In this document: positions 10,296-20,454 of the stretch, one piece after another
Layout: the number at the start of each line of letters is the position of its first letter
Numbering within the stretch: the stretch's first letter is position 1
Assembly: GCF_003946325.1 (NCBI RefSeq)
Contig: NZ_RHNT01000008.1
Coordinates: 1 to 64,000 of the forward strand
DNA: 64,000 bases
Origin: Companilactobacillus furfuricola
GTDB lineage: Bacteria; Bacillota; Bacilli; Lactobacillales; Lactobacillaceae
Direction of reading: 5' to 3'
Program-made: the position numbers and the translations under genes
The notes under the pieces: model-generated
The model's database searches: none
What the model saw: only the letters and a program-made list of their open reading frames with translations
Told to the model about the DNA's origin: nothing

Positions 10296-10562
10296 CTACA
10301 CTATATAAAAAATCACCCTTGCTAGGACCTGGACCAACACTAGAGCAATGATCGGCGAAAAATCGATCATCCCGATCCGCGTTGGTATGATTCTCGAGAT
10401 CAAATTTAGAAATGGCTCCACTAAACTTCTTACAAATCTTCCAATGACCGAATTGTATAACGCAGGTATGAAAGTTAACACACAATATACAAAGATAAGT
10501 ATTTCATACATCCGAAACAAATACGCGATCATTAATGGCAAACCGGCCATAACTCGAGTCAT
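10296..10562 (-). CDS. ylmG: YggT family membrane protein (YlmG)
   Basis: An 88-residue integral membrane protein with two hydrophobic segments: residues 5-30, and the last 20 residues ending RVIFYIV. Between them lies the conserved PFLNLISRIIPTRIGMIDFSP stretch of the YggT family. It sits between sepF and ylmH. Family members affect division and membrane organisation; the molecular role is not established. Confidence 0.92.
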   Translation of the reverse strand: MTRVMAGLPLMIAYLFRMYEILIFVYCVLTFIPALYNSVIGRFVRSLVEPFLNLISRIIPTRIGMIDFSPIIALVLVQVLARVIFYIV

Positions 10563-10577
10563 TTATTATCCTCCGTT

Positions 10578-10994
10578 TTATTCACCTATGTCAGGTATAC
10601 TACCATCTATTTGAAATTTAGGTGGCGTGCAAAGGAAGATCTTGTCTCCAACACGTTTGATCTCGCCATTTAAGGCATAGACTGTCCCTGTTAGAAAATC
10701 AACGATCCGCTTTGCTTGATCATCGCTAATACTGTTGAAATTAACGATGACTGCTTTGTTATTTAATAATTGTTTTGAAACATCTTTGGCGTCAGCATAA
10801 ATCCTAGGTTGAAAAATTGCAATTTTATTGCTTCCGGATTTATTGCTCCCAGAATCGATCGATACGACTTTTTGGTTATCAGTATAATCGACTGATTCTG
10901 ATTGTGTTGCTTGGTTATTTTGTTGAGAAGCATCGTAATTTTCGTCATCGTCACCGAGACCAAAGAATGCTCCTAATTTTGAAGAAAGTGCCAT
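10578..10994 (-). CDS. sepF: Cell-division protein SepF
   Basis: A 138-residue FtsZ-bundling membrane anchor. An N-terminal amphipathic stretch (MALSSKLGAFFGLGDDDE) for membrane binding is followed by a polar Gln/Ser/Asn linker. The C-terminal SepF domain contains the conserved NFNSISDDQAKRIVDFL segment. Its position directly downstream of ftsZ is standard. Confidence 0.95.
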   Translation of the reverse strand: MALSSKLGAFFGLGDDDENYDASQQNNQATQSESVDYTDNQKVVSIDSGSNKSGSNKIAIFQPRIYADAKDVSKQLLNNKAVIVNFNSISDDQAKRIVDFLTGTVYALNGEIKRVGDKIFLCTPPKFQIDGSIPDIGE

Positions 10995-11008
10995 ATTACG
11001 ACCCCCTA

Positions 11009-12250
11009 TTATTTATTTCTACGCTTGAATATTGGTGGTGTTGAATCGTCATCATCATCACTCAAGTCAATTGTTTCGGGTTTTTGGAAAATGTCAAAAT
11101 CACTCTTTTCACCTGAAACATTGTTTTGGCTCTTATCGCCACCTGCTTGATTGATATCCCAGTTAGAAAATGGATCTGTATTTGGTTGTTGTGGTTGCTT
11201 AGGTTGTTCATTGACTTGTTTGTCTTGACCATCAAAAACAGCATTTGGATTGTTCAAATTCAAACGACGGTTACGAGTATCTTTCTTGCCACCTTCAGTT
11301 TCAACACCAGTAGCGATAACAGTAACTTTAACTTGATCGCCAAGTGTTTCGTCGATCGATGTACCAAAGATGATATTAACGTCTTTAGTTGCTTGATCAG
11401 TAACGATTTGGGCAGCATCTTGGGCTTCGAACAATGACAAGTCAGGTCCACCAGTAATATTAAGTAAGACTTGTTTAGCTCCATCAATTGAAACTTCAAG
11501 TAGTGGTGAAGAAATAGCCTTATTTGTTGCATCAGTAATTCTATTTTCACCGTTAGCTGTACCAATACCCATAAGAGCTGAACCTTGATCAGACATAACC
11601 GTTTTAACATCAGCAAAGTCCAAGTTAACGAATCCAGGTGAAGTGATCAAATCAGAAATACTTTGTACACCTTGTCTTAACACGTCATCAGCAATACTAA
11701 ATGCTTCGTTCATCGGTGTCTTCTTGTCAACGATTTCGAGCAACTTGCTGTTAGAGATCAAGACCAAAGTATCGACGTCTTTTTTAAGTTCGCTAATTCC
11801 ATCAGCAGCGAAGCGAGAACGTTTTGAACCTTCAAATGCAAAAGGACGAGTAACTACACCAACAGTTAGTGCGCCACTTTCTTTAGCAATGTTTGCCACG
11901 ATCGGAGCGGCACCAGTACCAGTTCCGCCACCCATTCCGGCAGTGATAAAGATCATATCAGCGCCTTCTAAGGCTTCTTTAATGGCTTCTTCACTTTCTT
12001 GTGCCGCCTTTTGACCGATCTCAGGATTTGAGCCAGCGCCCAATCCTCTAGTCAATTTAGGTCCTAATTGGATCTTTGTTTCAGCTTGAGAACTTTCTAG
12101 TGCTTGGACGTCAGTATTTGCAGCGATGAATTGTACACCTTTGATACCTGTGTCGACCATGCGATTAACAGCATTACCACCGGCTCCACCAACACCGATA
12201 ACTTTAATAACTGCCCCCATATTTTCGTTTGAATCTAATGAATATTCCAT
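11009..12250 (-). CDS. ftsZ: Cell-division GTPase FtsZ
   Basis: The tubulin-like GTPase that forms the Z-ring. A 413-residue protein with the nucleotide signature GGGTGTG at 107-113, T7-loop region [11 protein letters not shown], a variable Gln/Asn-rich linker from about residue 320, and the C-terminal tail peptide [10 protein letters not shown] that binds FtsA, SepF and EzrA. All those partners are encoded in this window. Confidence 0.99.
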   Translation of the reverse strand: MEYSLDSNENMGAVIKVIGVGGAGGNAVNRMVDTGIKGVQFIAANTDVQALESSQAETKIQLGPKLTRGLGAGSNPEIGQKAAQESEEAIKEALEGADMIFITAGMGGGTGTGAAPIVANIAKESGALTVGVVTRPFAFEGSKRSRFAADGISELKKDVDTLVLISNSKLLEIVDKKTPMNEAFSIADDVLRQGVQSISDLITSPGFVNLDFADVKTVMSDQGSALMGIGTANGENRITDATNKAISSPLLEVSIDGAKQVLLNITGGPDLSLFEAQDAAQIVTDQATKDVNIIFGTSIDETLGDQVKVTVIATGVETEGGKKDTRNRRLNLNNPNAVFDGQDKQVNEQPKQPQQPNTDPFSNWDINQAGGDKSQNNVSGEKSDFDIFQKPETIDLSDDDDDSTPPIFKRRNK

Positions 12251-12298
12251 TAAGGAGTTCCTCCTATTACCATTCCTGAATATAGTTAACTTTTATAA

Positions 12299-13636
12299 TT
12301 AATCAAAAAACTTACTCCAGAAGTTCTTCATGCCTTCCATCCGTGAACCCTTTTGTTTCTTCTTTGGAGAAGCTTTCTTAGGTTGCTCAGCTGGTTTTTG
12401 AGTAGCTTTCGGTTGTTCCTCTGGAACCGGTTGAACGTTTGGTCTTGGAGCTGAATCAGTTTGATTAATCGCAGCACCGTTGACTACATTGTCGGCAATA
12501 ATTCCGATATCGTTCAGATTGGATGCATATGTTACTAAGCCTAAGCCTAACGCATATGAAGGATATCTCATCCCCATTTGAGCAGGGACATAGCTTCTAA
12601 CTTTTACGCCAAAAACATCTTTGGCGAGCTCCCCGATCCCTGATGTAGCAGCAACACCACCAGTTAGAACGATTCCACCTGGCAATGACAATGCTCCAGC
12701 ATCTTGTAGTGGTCCTTTTAGTCGAGTAAAAATCTGTTGAAGCCGAGCTTCAATGATCTCTGATAAATATTCCTCTGAAATTGTTTCTGGTTCAGACTTA
12801 CCAACTACATCAACACTGATTGTATCATCAGTATCAGCATTTGCCGAATCAGCAGTACCATAATAAAGTTTCAATTGTGTGGCATTTTCGACTGTGGTAT
12901 TTAACACTACCGAAATATCATGTGTGACATAATCGCCACCTTCAAAATCGACAGTTGAAAGTTTGAGATTGTGATCATGAACGACTGAAGCCGTTGTTTG
13001 ACCAGCACCCATATCAATGATAATAGCGCCAAAATCACTTTCTCCTTCGTTAAGAGCAACTTGACTCAGTGCCATCGGCGTGATCACTTTATGGACAATG
13101 TGCAATCCAGCCTTTTGGATCGCCTTTTTAGTGTTATGGACGATCGTTTTGGGTGCCGTGTAAATGATCCCCTTCATCTCTAAACGAACACCGATCATTC
13201 CTCTTGGATCGCGGATGTTATTAAATCCATCAACAGAAAATTGCTTTGGTAAAAGCGAAACAACTTCTCGTTCACTTGGCAAGTTTTGGATCATAGCTGC
13301 CGCCATTACTTGTCTGACATCATTTTCTGTGATTTCTTTTGATTGTGTACCAACTGCAATCATTCCCTGGCATTTTTCGATCTGCAGCATATTAGCCGAA
13401 ATACCGACCACAACTTCTTTAATCGTAATATTAGCCTGGGTTTCTGCTTTTTTAACGGCTCGCTTTATTGCACCTGCAGCCTTATCAATATCAACGATAA
13501 CGCCACGACTTACCCCTTCAGATCGCTCACTTCCGACACCAACGACACTTAATTTATCGTCTGATGCTTCAGCGACTACCACTTTAATAGAGTTTGTCCC
13601 AATATCGAGGCCTACAAAGAACTCTGAATTGTCCAT
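12299..13636 (-). CDS. ftsA: Cell-division protein FtsA
   Basis: Actin-like protein that tethers FtsZ to the membrane and signals to the septal synthase. It has 445 residues. The first phosphate-binding loop reads GLDIGTNSIKV and the second DMGAGQTTA. A Pro/Gln/Lys-rich linker leads to a C-terminal amphipathic helix (MEGMKNFWSKFFD). It sits upstream of ftsZ with about 50 bases between them. Confidence 0.98.
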   Translation of the reverse strand: MDNSEFFVGLDIGTNSIKVVVAEASDDKLSVVGVGSERSEGVSRGVIVDIDKAAGAIKRAVKKAETQANITIKEVVVGISANMLQIEKCQGMIAVGTQSKEITENDVRQVMAAAMIQNLPSEREVVSLLPKQFSVDGFNNIRDPRGMIGVRLEMKGIIYTAPKTIVHNTKKAIQKAGLHIVHKVITPMALSQVALNEGESDFGAIIIDMGAGQTTASVVHDHNLKLSTVDFEGGDYVTHDISVVLNTTVENATQLKLYYGTADSANADTDDTISVDVVGKSEPETISEEYLSEIIEARLQQIFTRLKGPLQDAGALSLPGGIVLTGGVAATSGIGELAKDVFGVKVRSYVPAQMGMRYPSYALGLGLVTYASNLNDIGIIADNVVNGAAINQTDSAPRPNVQPVPEEQPKATQKPAEQPKKASPKKKQKGSRMEGMKNFWSKFFD

Positions 13637-13712
13637 AGACAGTGGTTGCCTCCTTAACTAATTAAAAAACCATTCATTAAAAAATTTTAACACAAAAAAG
13701 ATTATATTGAAC

Positions 13713-14414
13713 CTATTTCTTCTTATCAAATGGATAGGAATAGGCACCGATCTCCATATCGATGACGCCCTTCTTTTTCATTTGAGCAGCAATACTAGGA
13801 TAATATTTCATTTTTTTGTCAACAGTTCTAATATCCGCAATAACTTTATTACCATCATTCATATCGATTTTTATCCGATATGGATTGATTTTATTAGAGG
13901 CATTATGTATCTCAGAAATATTATTTTTTACATTTTCTGGCATTTTTTTATAAATTTTAGTTATTTTCTCTAAATCAGACTTTTTATCAAAATCTGTGTA
14001 GATGGGATAATTCCCAGTGTAAGATTTCAATTTATTCGATAAAATCTTCCCATTATCAATTATTCTATAGTAATATCCATTTTTGTAAATAAGCCCCAAG
14101 GTCGGATACTCATCTACAACGATCGTCAGATCACGTAAATTATTCGTTTTGAAAGAAACTGACTTAACAGATGGCAACTGTTTGTGAGTTTGCTCAGAAA
14201 TGGATCGATGATGCAAGAAAACCCCGACCAATAAGGAATTATCTGTTATTTTCGTCGCATCGATAACTTGCTGAGCGCCTAAATCATTGACCCCTTTAAC
14301 GGTAATATTGCGTACCTTACTGAAGGAAGAACCCAAGTAGGCCAAAATAATTATGACAATTGCAATGAATAAAATAATAAAACTTTTTTGATAACTTTTG
14401 GCCTTTTTTGACAT
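13713..14414 (-). CDS. divIB: Cell-division protein DivIB/FtsQ
   Basis: A 233-residue bitopic protein with a short cytoplasmic Lys-rich N terminus and a transmembrane helix at about residues 11-29. A POTRA domain opens VRNITVKGVNDLGAQQV, followed by the FtsQ/DivIB beta domain. It acts with FtsL (encoded at 20068) and DivIC in the septal complex. Placement between murG and ftsA is standard. Confidence 0.95.
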   Translation of the reverse strand: MSKKAKSYQKSFIILFIAIVIIILAYLGSSFSKVRNITVKGVNDLGAQQVIDATKITDNSLLVGVFLHHRSISEQTHKQLPSVKSVSFKTNNLRDLTIVVDEYPTLGLIYKNGYYYRIIDNGKILSNKLKSYTGNYPIYTDFDKKSDLEKITKIYKKMPENVKNNISEIHNASNKINPYRIKIDMNDGNKVIADIRTVDKKMKYYPSIAAQMKKKGVIDMEIGAYSYPFDKKK

Positions 14415-14431
14415 ACGGTTGACCTCGATTA

Positions 14432-15541
14432 CTATTTCTTAACTAAATCTAACAATACTTGGATCAACTTATCAGAAGCATCTGGCACTCCGTTTTCTTT
14501 CGATGCTTTTGACATTTTCGATAACTCTTGAGGATCAGTCATAATATCAGAAATAGTCGTAAATAATTTATCAGCAGTTAATTCTTTTTCTACCAAAACT
14601 TTTGCGGCGCCATTTTCAGCCACTGAATTGGCATTGACTGTTTGATGATCATGTGTGACATAAGGGCTAGGGATAAAAATTGCCGGAATTCCTAACGCTG
14701 TGATCTCAGCGATACTTGTAGCACCTGAGCGACCAACGATCATCGTCAAATCAGGCAAAATCTCTGGCATGTTGTCGATATAAGGCTTTACAGAAATCTT
14801 ATCCAGTTTTAAATACTTTGGATCAATGCGTTTGATGACACTGTCATAGTGAACACGACCAGTTACGAACAGCACCTGGAAATCTGCTTGAGAAAATTGC
14901 TCTAATGCACCAATCACTGCCTTATTGATCGGTTCAGCGCCTCTGGACCCACCAAAAATTAACACAGTCGATTTACTTGGATCTAAATCAACGTCTTTTA
15001 AACGATCATTTCGCTCAATATTAGCAGCTTCTTGTGCCCGCGGATTACCCGTAAAGACGATTTTCTTCTTTTCAGAAAATTGATTTTCAGCTTGAGTAAA
15101 GGCAATAGCGATTTTATCGACAAAGTGACCTAAAAACTTGTTAGTGATCCCAGCAATCGTATTTTGCTCATGGATCACGGTCGGGATATGCATTTGGTGA
15201 GCAGCATAGACAACTGCACTCGAAACATAGCCACCAGTTCCAACGACAATATCCGGTTTGAAATCACGGATTATTTTCTTTGAGCGGCTGATGGAGGCTA
15301 AAAACATTTGTAAGACTTTGATATTTTCCAAGGTCAGCTTTCTTTTAAAACCGCTGATCTTGATCGTTTTAAAATCGATTCCTTCACGAGTAACGATTTT
15401 ACTTTCAAGTCCCTTTTCTGTACCAACGTACAAAACTGACTCGATCATATCGCGTTCTTGAAGGCGTTTGATCAAGGCCATTGCTGGATAGATATGACCT
15501 CCAGTTCCACCACCGGAGACTATTATTCTCAGTTTAGTCAT
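14432..15541 (-). CDS. murG: UDP-GlcNAc:lipid I GlcNAc-transferase MurG
   Basis: Makes lipid II at the inner face of the membrane. A 369-residue GT-B enzyme whose N-terminal glycine loop GGGTGGH is at residues 10-16. Further family signatures are GGSRGAEPIN in the C-terminal domain and GRSGATSIAE in the UDP-GlcNAc site. It lies five bases after murD. Confidence 0.98.
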   Translation of the reverse strand: MTKLRIIVSGGGTGGHIYPAMALIKRLQERDMIESVLYVGTEKGLESKIVTREGIDFKTIKISGFKRKLTLENIKVLQMFLASISRSKKIIRDFKPDIVVGTGGYVSSAVVYAAHQMHIPTVIHEQNTIAGITNKFLGHFVDKIAIAFTQAENQFSEKKKIVFTGNPRAQEAANIERNDRLKDVDLDPSKSTVLIFGGSRGAEPINKAVIGALEQFSQADFQVLFVTGRVHYDSVIKRIDPKYLKLDKISVKPYIDNMPEILPDLTMIVGRSGATSIAEITALGIPAIFIPSPYVTHDHQTVNANSVAENGAAKVLVEKELTADKLFTTISDIMTDPQELSKMSKASKENGVPDASDKLIQVLLDLVKK

Positions 15542-15545
15542 TTTT

Positions 15546-16910
15546 TTACCCCTTTAATTTTTCAACTTCATCGATAAACAAATCACCACGTTGTTCAAAA
15601 GTATCGAATTGATCCCAACTAGCACAAGCTGGAGAAAGCAAGACGACATCTCCTTTTGAACTTTGTTTGTAAGCTTCAGGAACAGCTTCTGATAAATCTT
15701 GGACCTCGATGATATTGCCGATCTCGGCTTTTTCAGCTGCATCGATCAACTTAGTAGCCGTTTGTCCATAAACGATTATGTTGTGAACTTTGCCTTTCAA
15801 GTATGGAACTAATTCATCAAAGCCATTGCCACGGTCCAATCCCCCAGCAATCAATGTGATAGGTTCTTTAAAGGCCTGCAAAGCAACGATAGTGGCCTCA
15901 ATATTGGTAGCTTTGGAATCGTTATAGAATTTACGTTCATCGAAACGATCGACAAACTGGATCCGATGTTTAACTCCACTGAATTTGCTCAATACTTCGA
16001 CGATGTCTCCATCAGATACCCCAAATATCTTAGCAACGTTGATCGCTGCGAGAGCATTTTGAACATTGTGTTCACCAGGTACTTTGATATCGTCAATATT
16101 CATGATCAAATGACGATTATAATAAATGTTTCCCTCAGATTCGTAAGCGCCAAAACCTAGTTCTTGTTGATCAGAAAAAGGAATAATGGCAGCCTTAGAA
16201 CGTTTTGCTAGATCTTGCCATTCTTTTTCATTCCAATTAACAATAAAGTAATCATCAGGAGTTTGATTCTTAGTAATATGCATCTTGGCATTGATGTAAT
16301 TTTGACGAGTCTTATGAAAGTCTAGATGTGCTGAATAAATATTGTTCAAGACAGCAACGTGTGGATGCAACTCGATAGTACCTTCTAGTTGAAAACTCGA
16401 AAGTTCTGTTACTACGACGTCGTCTTTAGTAGCTTTTTGAATAACATCAGAGATCGGGATCCCAATATTACCTGCATAATAAGATTTCTTAAATTGTGGC
16501 GCATGATCAAGCATTAATTGGATCAAAGTTGTGACTGTTGTTTTACCATTCGTACCAGTAACAGCGACCATCGTCGCATCAGAACAACTGTAGGCAATTT
16601 CTGGTTCAGTAACGATCGGAATATTTAATTTTTCCGCCTGTTGGATCAAGTCATTGGAATATGGGATCCCCGGATTTTTCACAAGGAAGTCATACGAGTC
16701 ATCGATCAAACTAGCATCGTTACTACCTGTAATTACTTCGAATCCCTCATCGATCAAAGCTTGAGCTTCTGTGTTGCCTTCTAGGGGATTAGAATCGACG
16801 ACTTTGACCTCACAATTGATCTTCTTCAGCAGTTTAGCAACTGCATAACCACTTTTGGCTAATCCTAATACTAAAATTTTCTTATTTGCATAACTACTAT
16901 TCATGATCAC
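15546..16910 (-). CDS. murD: UDP-MurNAc-L-Ala:D-Glu ligase MurD
   Basis: Adds D-glutamate to UDP-MurNAc-L-alanine. About 454 residues with the Mur-ligase ATP loop GTNGKTT at 119-125 and the C-terminal motif DSKATN. The start is ambiguous: GTG at 16910 lies six bases after AAGG, while an ATG two codons later (16904) is twelve bases away. The longer form is listed. Confidence 0.97.
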   Translation of the reverse strand: MIMNSSYANKKILVLGLAKSGYAVAKLLKKINCEVKVVDSNPLEGNTEAQALIDEGFEVITGSNDASLIDDSYDFLVKNPGIPYSNDLIQQAEKLNIPIVTEPEIAYSCSDATMVAVTGTNGKTTVTTLIQLMLDHAPQFKKSYYAGNIGIPISDVIQKATKDDVVVTELSSFQLEGTIELHPHVAVLNNIYSAHLDFHKTRQNYINAKMHITKNQTPDDYFIVNWNEKEWQDLAKRSKAAIIPFSDQQELGFGAYESEGNIYYNRHLIMNIDDIKVPGEHNVQNALAAINVAKIFGVSDGDIVEVLSKFSGVKHRIQFVDRFDERKFYNDSKATNIEATIVALQAFKEPITLIAGGLDRGNGFDELVPYLKGKVHNIIVYGQTATKLIDAAEKAEIGNIIEVQDLSEAVPEAYKQSSKGDVVLLSPACASWDQFDTFEQRGDLFIDEVEKLKG

Positions 16911-16920
16911 GTCTTACCTT

Positions 16921-17886
16921 CTATATAAAAATTATTAAATAAATTGCAGAGAATGCTGCACCGAACAACCAAAAAATAATGTCGATTTTCCACTCGCTCC
17001 AGCCCATCATTTCAAAATGATGATGGATCGGTGTCATTTTAAAGATACGGCGATGGAAAACTTTGAATGAAAATACTTGAAGCATCACACTAGCTGTTTC
17101 GATGACATAAACTAGGCCGATCAAAAGTAGTGACCAATAACGACCTAATAAAATCGAAATAGCAGCTAATCCCGCACCTAGCGCTAATGAACCAACGTCT
17201 CCCATAAAAATCTTGGCAGGTTTGTGATTAAAGATCAGAAAGGCTAATAATCCACCTACCACTGAGAAGCATACAATGGCGATATCCATGCGATTCTGAT
17301 TTAAAGCTATAATTGCATAGGTTAAGTAGGAAATCGCTCCTAGACCGCCTAATAGGCCGTCTAGACCATCAGTTAAGTTAGTGGCATTAGAAAAACCAAC
17401 TAACCAGAAAATGGTGAACAAGACAAAGATCACAGCTGAGTCAATTGAAAACCAGCCCGGGATCGCAAATCTAACTGGCAATTTATCATTGAAATAAACT
17501 ACTAAGAAAATAGCAGCAACGATAATTTGTAGTATTAGCTTTTGTAGTGCCTTTAGTCCCAAATTGCGCTTCTTAAAGACTTTGATGAAGTCGTCAATAA
17601 AACCAATGCAACCAAATAAAACGATCACAAGGGTCGTAATTATCAAGGCGTGAGTCATTTGATGAAGCCAAGAACCGACCCAAATATTAGTAATGGCCAT
17701 TGCAACTAAAATCAGAAGACCACCCATCGTTGGCGTTCCTGATTTCTTCTCGTGCCATTTTGGTCCTTCTTCACGGATCGACTGACCTTCTTTGTGCGCG
17801 ATCAAGTACCCGATCAAAAAAGGCATAAAGATCGCAACGATCGCAAAACTGCTGATTAAATCTATAAATATCTTACTAAGTTCCAT
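16921..17886 (-). CDS. mraY: Phospho-MurNAc-pentapeptide transferase MraY
   Basis: Transfers phospho-MurNAc-pentapeptide to undecaprenyl phosphate, forming lipid I. A 321-residue polytopic protein with about ten helices. Catalytic motifs visible are FIDDFIKV, NATNLTDGLDGL and FMGDVGSLALG, plus the cytoplasmic MTPIHHHFE loop. It lies between pbp2x and murD. Confidence 0.98.
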   Translation of the reverse strand: MELSKIFIDLISSFAIVAIFMPFLIGYLIAHKEGQSIREEGPKWHEKKSGTPTMGGLLILVAMAITNIWVGSWLHQMTHALIITTLVIVLFGCIGFIDDFIKVFKKRNLGLKALQKLILQIIVAAIFLVVYFNDKLPVRFAIPGWFSIDSAVIFVLFTIFWLVGFSNATNLTDGLDGLLGGLGAISYLTYAIIALNQNRMDIAIVCFSVVGGLLAFLIFNHKPAKIFMGDVGSLALGAGLAAISILLGRYWSLLLIGLVYVIETASVMLQVFSFKVFHRRIFKMTPIHHHFEMMGWSEWKIDIIFWLFGAAFSAIYLIIFI

Positions 17887-17899
17887 GGATAGTCCCCAC

Positions 17900-20071
17900 T
17901 TAATTATTATTCTCCAGTGTTACTTTAATTTTACCACTGTCATTGATGATTTTTCCTGGTTTAATCGATTGTTCTGTAACATAACCATCACCAGAAGTAA
18001 CTACGGTCCTGCCAGTGATTTCAGCGAACTTCAAAACGTCATTCTTGGACCAACCAGTTAAATCTGGCATGGTCATTGCTCCATTAGTCAACATTACGAT
18101 CCGTTGACCAGGCATGACCTTTTCACCACTTGCCGGCGACTGTTGAACGATCTTGTCTCCAGTACCTACGATACCTGATTGCAGATTAAGTTTCTTGATT
18201 TTCTTTTGTGCAGAAGCGACTGAAGAATTCAAGAAATTAGGCATGTCAACATATTGACTGCCAGCTTCGATCGTTTGACCACTGTCATCATCTTGAGTCA
18301 TTAATCGTTTAACTAATGGATTGAATATTTCTGAGATCATTTTTTCAGCTGCAGTAGACATGATCTGTGGCTGTCTCATCGTAATGTAGACGATATATCT
18401 TGGGTTATTATATGGGATCATTCCGGCAACTGAGAAAATATAGTTACCTGCCCCAGTTAAATAACCGCCAGAACTAGCGATTTGAGCAGTACCAGTTTTG
18501 ACACCTACTTTAACGCCTGGAACTTTATAAACCATTCCAGTCCCGTAATCTTTAGTGACAACTTGGCGCATTTGTTTGCGTACTTGCTGAGCAGTATTTG
18601 CGGAAATGGGATTTCCAACTACCTTAGTCTTGTAATTTTTTGTCGTCTTTCCGGTAGACGGGTCAACGATCTTATCCACGATTTGTGGTTTGATCATTTT
18701 CCCATCATTAGCCACTGCTGAAAAAGCTTGGAGCATTTGGATAGTGTTGACATTGACACTTTGACCAAAGGATGTCATTGCTTGGTCACTGTCATGTTTA
18801 TAAGAAATCCCGCCAGAAACTTCGTCTGGCAATTCGATACCAGTCTTATCACCGATCTTGAATTTCTTCATATATTTCATCCAAGTGTCAGCACCCATTT
18901 GTTGTTCCAGATGAACCATTCCGGTATTGGAAGATCTTGGAAAAGCTTCAGATTCGGGAATATAGCCCCAACCAACGTTGTTCCAATCACGAATCGTTCG
19001 TCCGCCGACTTCCACCGCACCAGACTTGTATAATTCGTTACCATCATAGTTTCCGGAATCAATGGCAGCCGATAACGTTAAAATTTTCATGACTGAACCG
19101 GGTTCAAATTGATCTTCGACTAAAGTATCACGCCAACTATCAGACATACCCTTACCAGTTGACGGATTAAAGGTCGGCCGTTGCGAAGCTGCCTTTATCT
19201 GACCAGTCTTTGAATCCATAACTAACACTTGGAGATTCTTAGGTTGATATTTATCTTGGACCCGCTGACTCAAGATCTCAACGTATTGTTGGATTTTACT
19301 ATCAAGCGTTAAATAAACATTCGATCCATTAACCGCTTGCTTTTCAACGACTTGTGAACCTGGCAATTCATTGCCCTGTGAATCGATCTTAGTGATTTTC
19401 TTACCATCTTTACCAGCCAAAATAGAATTGAAATATTTTTCGATCCCCATTAAACCACTAATATTCGTATGGGGATCGCTACTGTCGTCTTGCTTAGTGA
19501 TACCAACTTGGTTCGTAGCAAAAGTACCATTAGGGTAGGCCCGAGAAGGATATTCTTCAAACTTGATCCCAGGAAGCTTTAAAGCAGCGATTTTATTTTT
19601 GATCTCGATCGACAAATTTCGTCCTTCAGGACCTAACTCGACTTGATATTGTTTTTTATTTTTTGGCGTCAAATAGTCTAAGATCTGTTTCTTAGACAAT
19701 GGTAAATATTTTGATAATTTCTTAGCTGTTTCCTGTTTATTTTGAACATAATCCGGCTTGCCATCGGCTGTTTTTGACTTTTTCGACAAAATTACCGCAA
19801 TATTATAAATGCTAGAATTTCCCGCGATCATATCGCCATTACTGTCCAAGATATCGCCCCGTCGAGCATTAACTTGATCGACACTTTGGTATTTTTGACG
19901 GGTCCTTTCAGCCAGATTGACCCCATGATAGCTCTTACTTGTAGCAATTGACGTAAAACGTTGCGTAAAAATGATAAAAGAAAAGGCCGTCACAATCACT
20001 ATGAAAAAGCCTACTATATAGTGATTGCGTCGCGCCTTATTTTTGAAGATTTTTTGTAAAAATTTTTTCAT
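17900..20071 (-). CDS. ftsI: Class B penicillin-binding protein (PBP2x/FtsI type)
   Basis: Septal peptidoglycan transpeptidase, 723 residues. A membrane anchor lies at about 18-36, followed by the PBP dimerisation domain (from YQSVDQVNARRGDIL). The transpeptidase domain has SVMK at 326-329, SSN at 380-382 and KTG at 525-527. Two PASTA repeats lie after about residue 600. The PASTA tail makes it a PBP2x-type protein. Its start overlaps the end of ftsL by four bases. Confidence 0.97.
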   Translation of the reverse strand: MKKFLQKIFKNKARRNHYIVGFFIVIVTAFSFIIFTQRFTSIATSKSYHGVNLAERTRQKYQSVDQVNARRGDILDSNGDMIAGNSSIYNIAVILSKKSKTADGKPDYVQNKQETAKKLSKYLPLSKKQILDYLTPKNKKQYQVELGPEGRNLSIEIKNKIAALKLPGIKFEEYPSRAYPNGTFATNQVGITKQDDSSDPHTNISGLMGIEKYFNSILAGKDGKKITKIDSQGNELPGSQVVEKQAVNGSNVYLTLDSKIQQYVEILSQRVQDKYQPKNLQVLVMDSKTGQIKAASQRPTFNPSTGKGMSDSWRDTLVEDQFEPGSVMKILTLSAAIDSGNYDGNELYKSGAVEVGGRTIRDWNNVGWGYIPESEAFPRSSNTGMVHLEQQMGADTWMKYMKKFKIGDKTGIELPDEVSGGISYKHDSDQAMTSFGQSVNVNTIQMLQAFSAVANDGKMIKPQIVDKIVDPSTGKTTKNYKTKVVGNPISANTAQQVRKQMRQVVTKDYGTGMVYKVPGVKVGVKTGTAQIASSGGYLTGAGNYIFSVAGMIPYNNPRYIVYITMRQPQIMSTAAEKMISEIFNPLVKRLMTQDDDSGQTIEAGSQYVDMPNFLNSSVASAQKKIKKLNLQSGIVGTGDKIVQQSPASGEKVMPGQRIVMLTNGAMTMPDLTGWSKNDVLKFAEITGRTVVTSGDGYVTEQSIKPGKIINDSGKIKVTLENNN

Positions 20072-20439
20072 TTTGTAACGTTCCTTACATTTTTATTGCT
20101 CATTTTGAGATTGTGTTTCTTAGCGAAACTAGAGAGTCGATCATAACTAGTTAATTCAGAAACCTCTTGTTGTAAGTTTACGTTATTTGTATTCGTTTTG
20201 CTAATCTTTGTTGTTACGTCGTTTAGATTGTTTTGGGCAACAGTTTGCGAAACTTTTGTCGCTACGAGTGCAGTCATCAATATCACAGTTAATACACCCA
20301 GAGCTACTAATAAAAATGATTCCGTTTTGGAAACGGCAACTCGATGAGATGCAGCATTAGTTTGCGTTTGGGCTTGTGTCTGTGGGTTTGATTCTGCTGT
20401 TTCATAACTTTGTAAGTTTCTGGCTGTACTTTCTAACAT
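20068..20439 (-). CDS. ftsL: Cell-division protein FtsL
   Basis: A 123-residue bitopic protein: a Gln/Thr-rich cytoplasmic N terminus, one transmembrane helix (around residues 45-65), and an extracellular coiled-coil region. It forms the DivIB-FtsL-DivIC complex that activates the septal synthase. It lies between rsmH and pbp2x, overlapping the latter by four bases. Confidence 0.93.
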   Translation of the reverse strand: MLESTARNLQSYETAESNPQTQAQTQTNAASHRVAVSKTESFLLVALGVLTVILMTALVATKVSQTVAQNNLNDVTTKISKTNTNNVNLQQEVSELTSYDRLSSFAKKHNLKMSNKNVRNVTK

Positions 20440-20454
20440 ATCCTACACTCCATA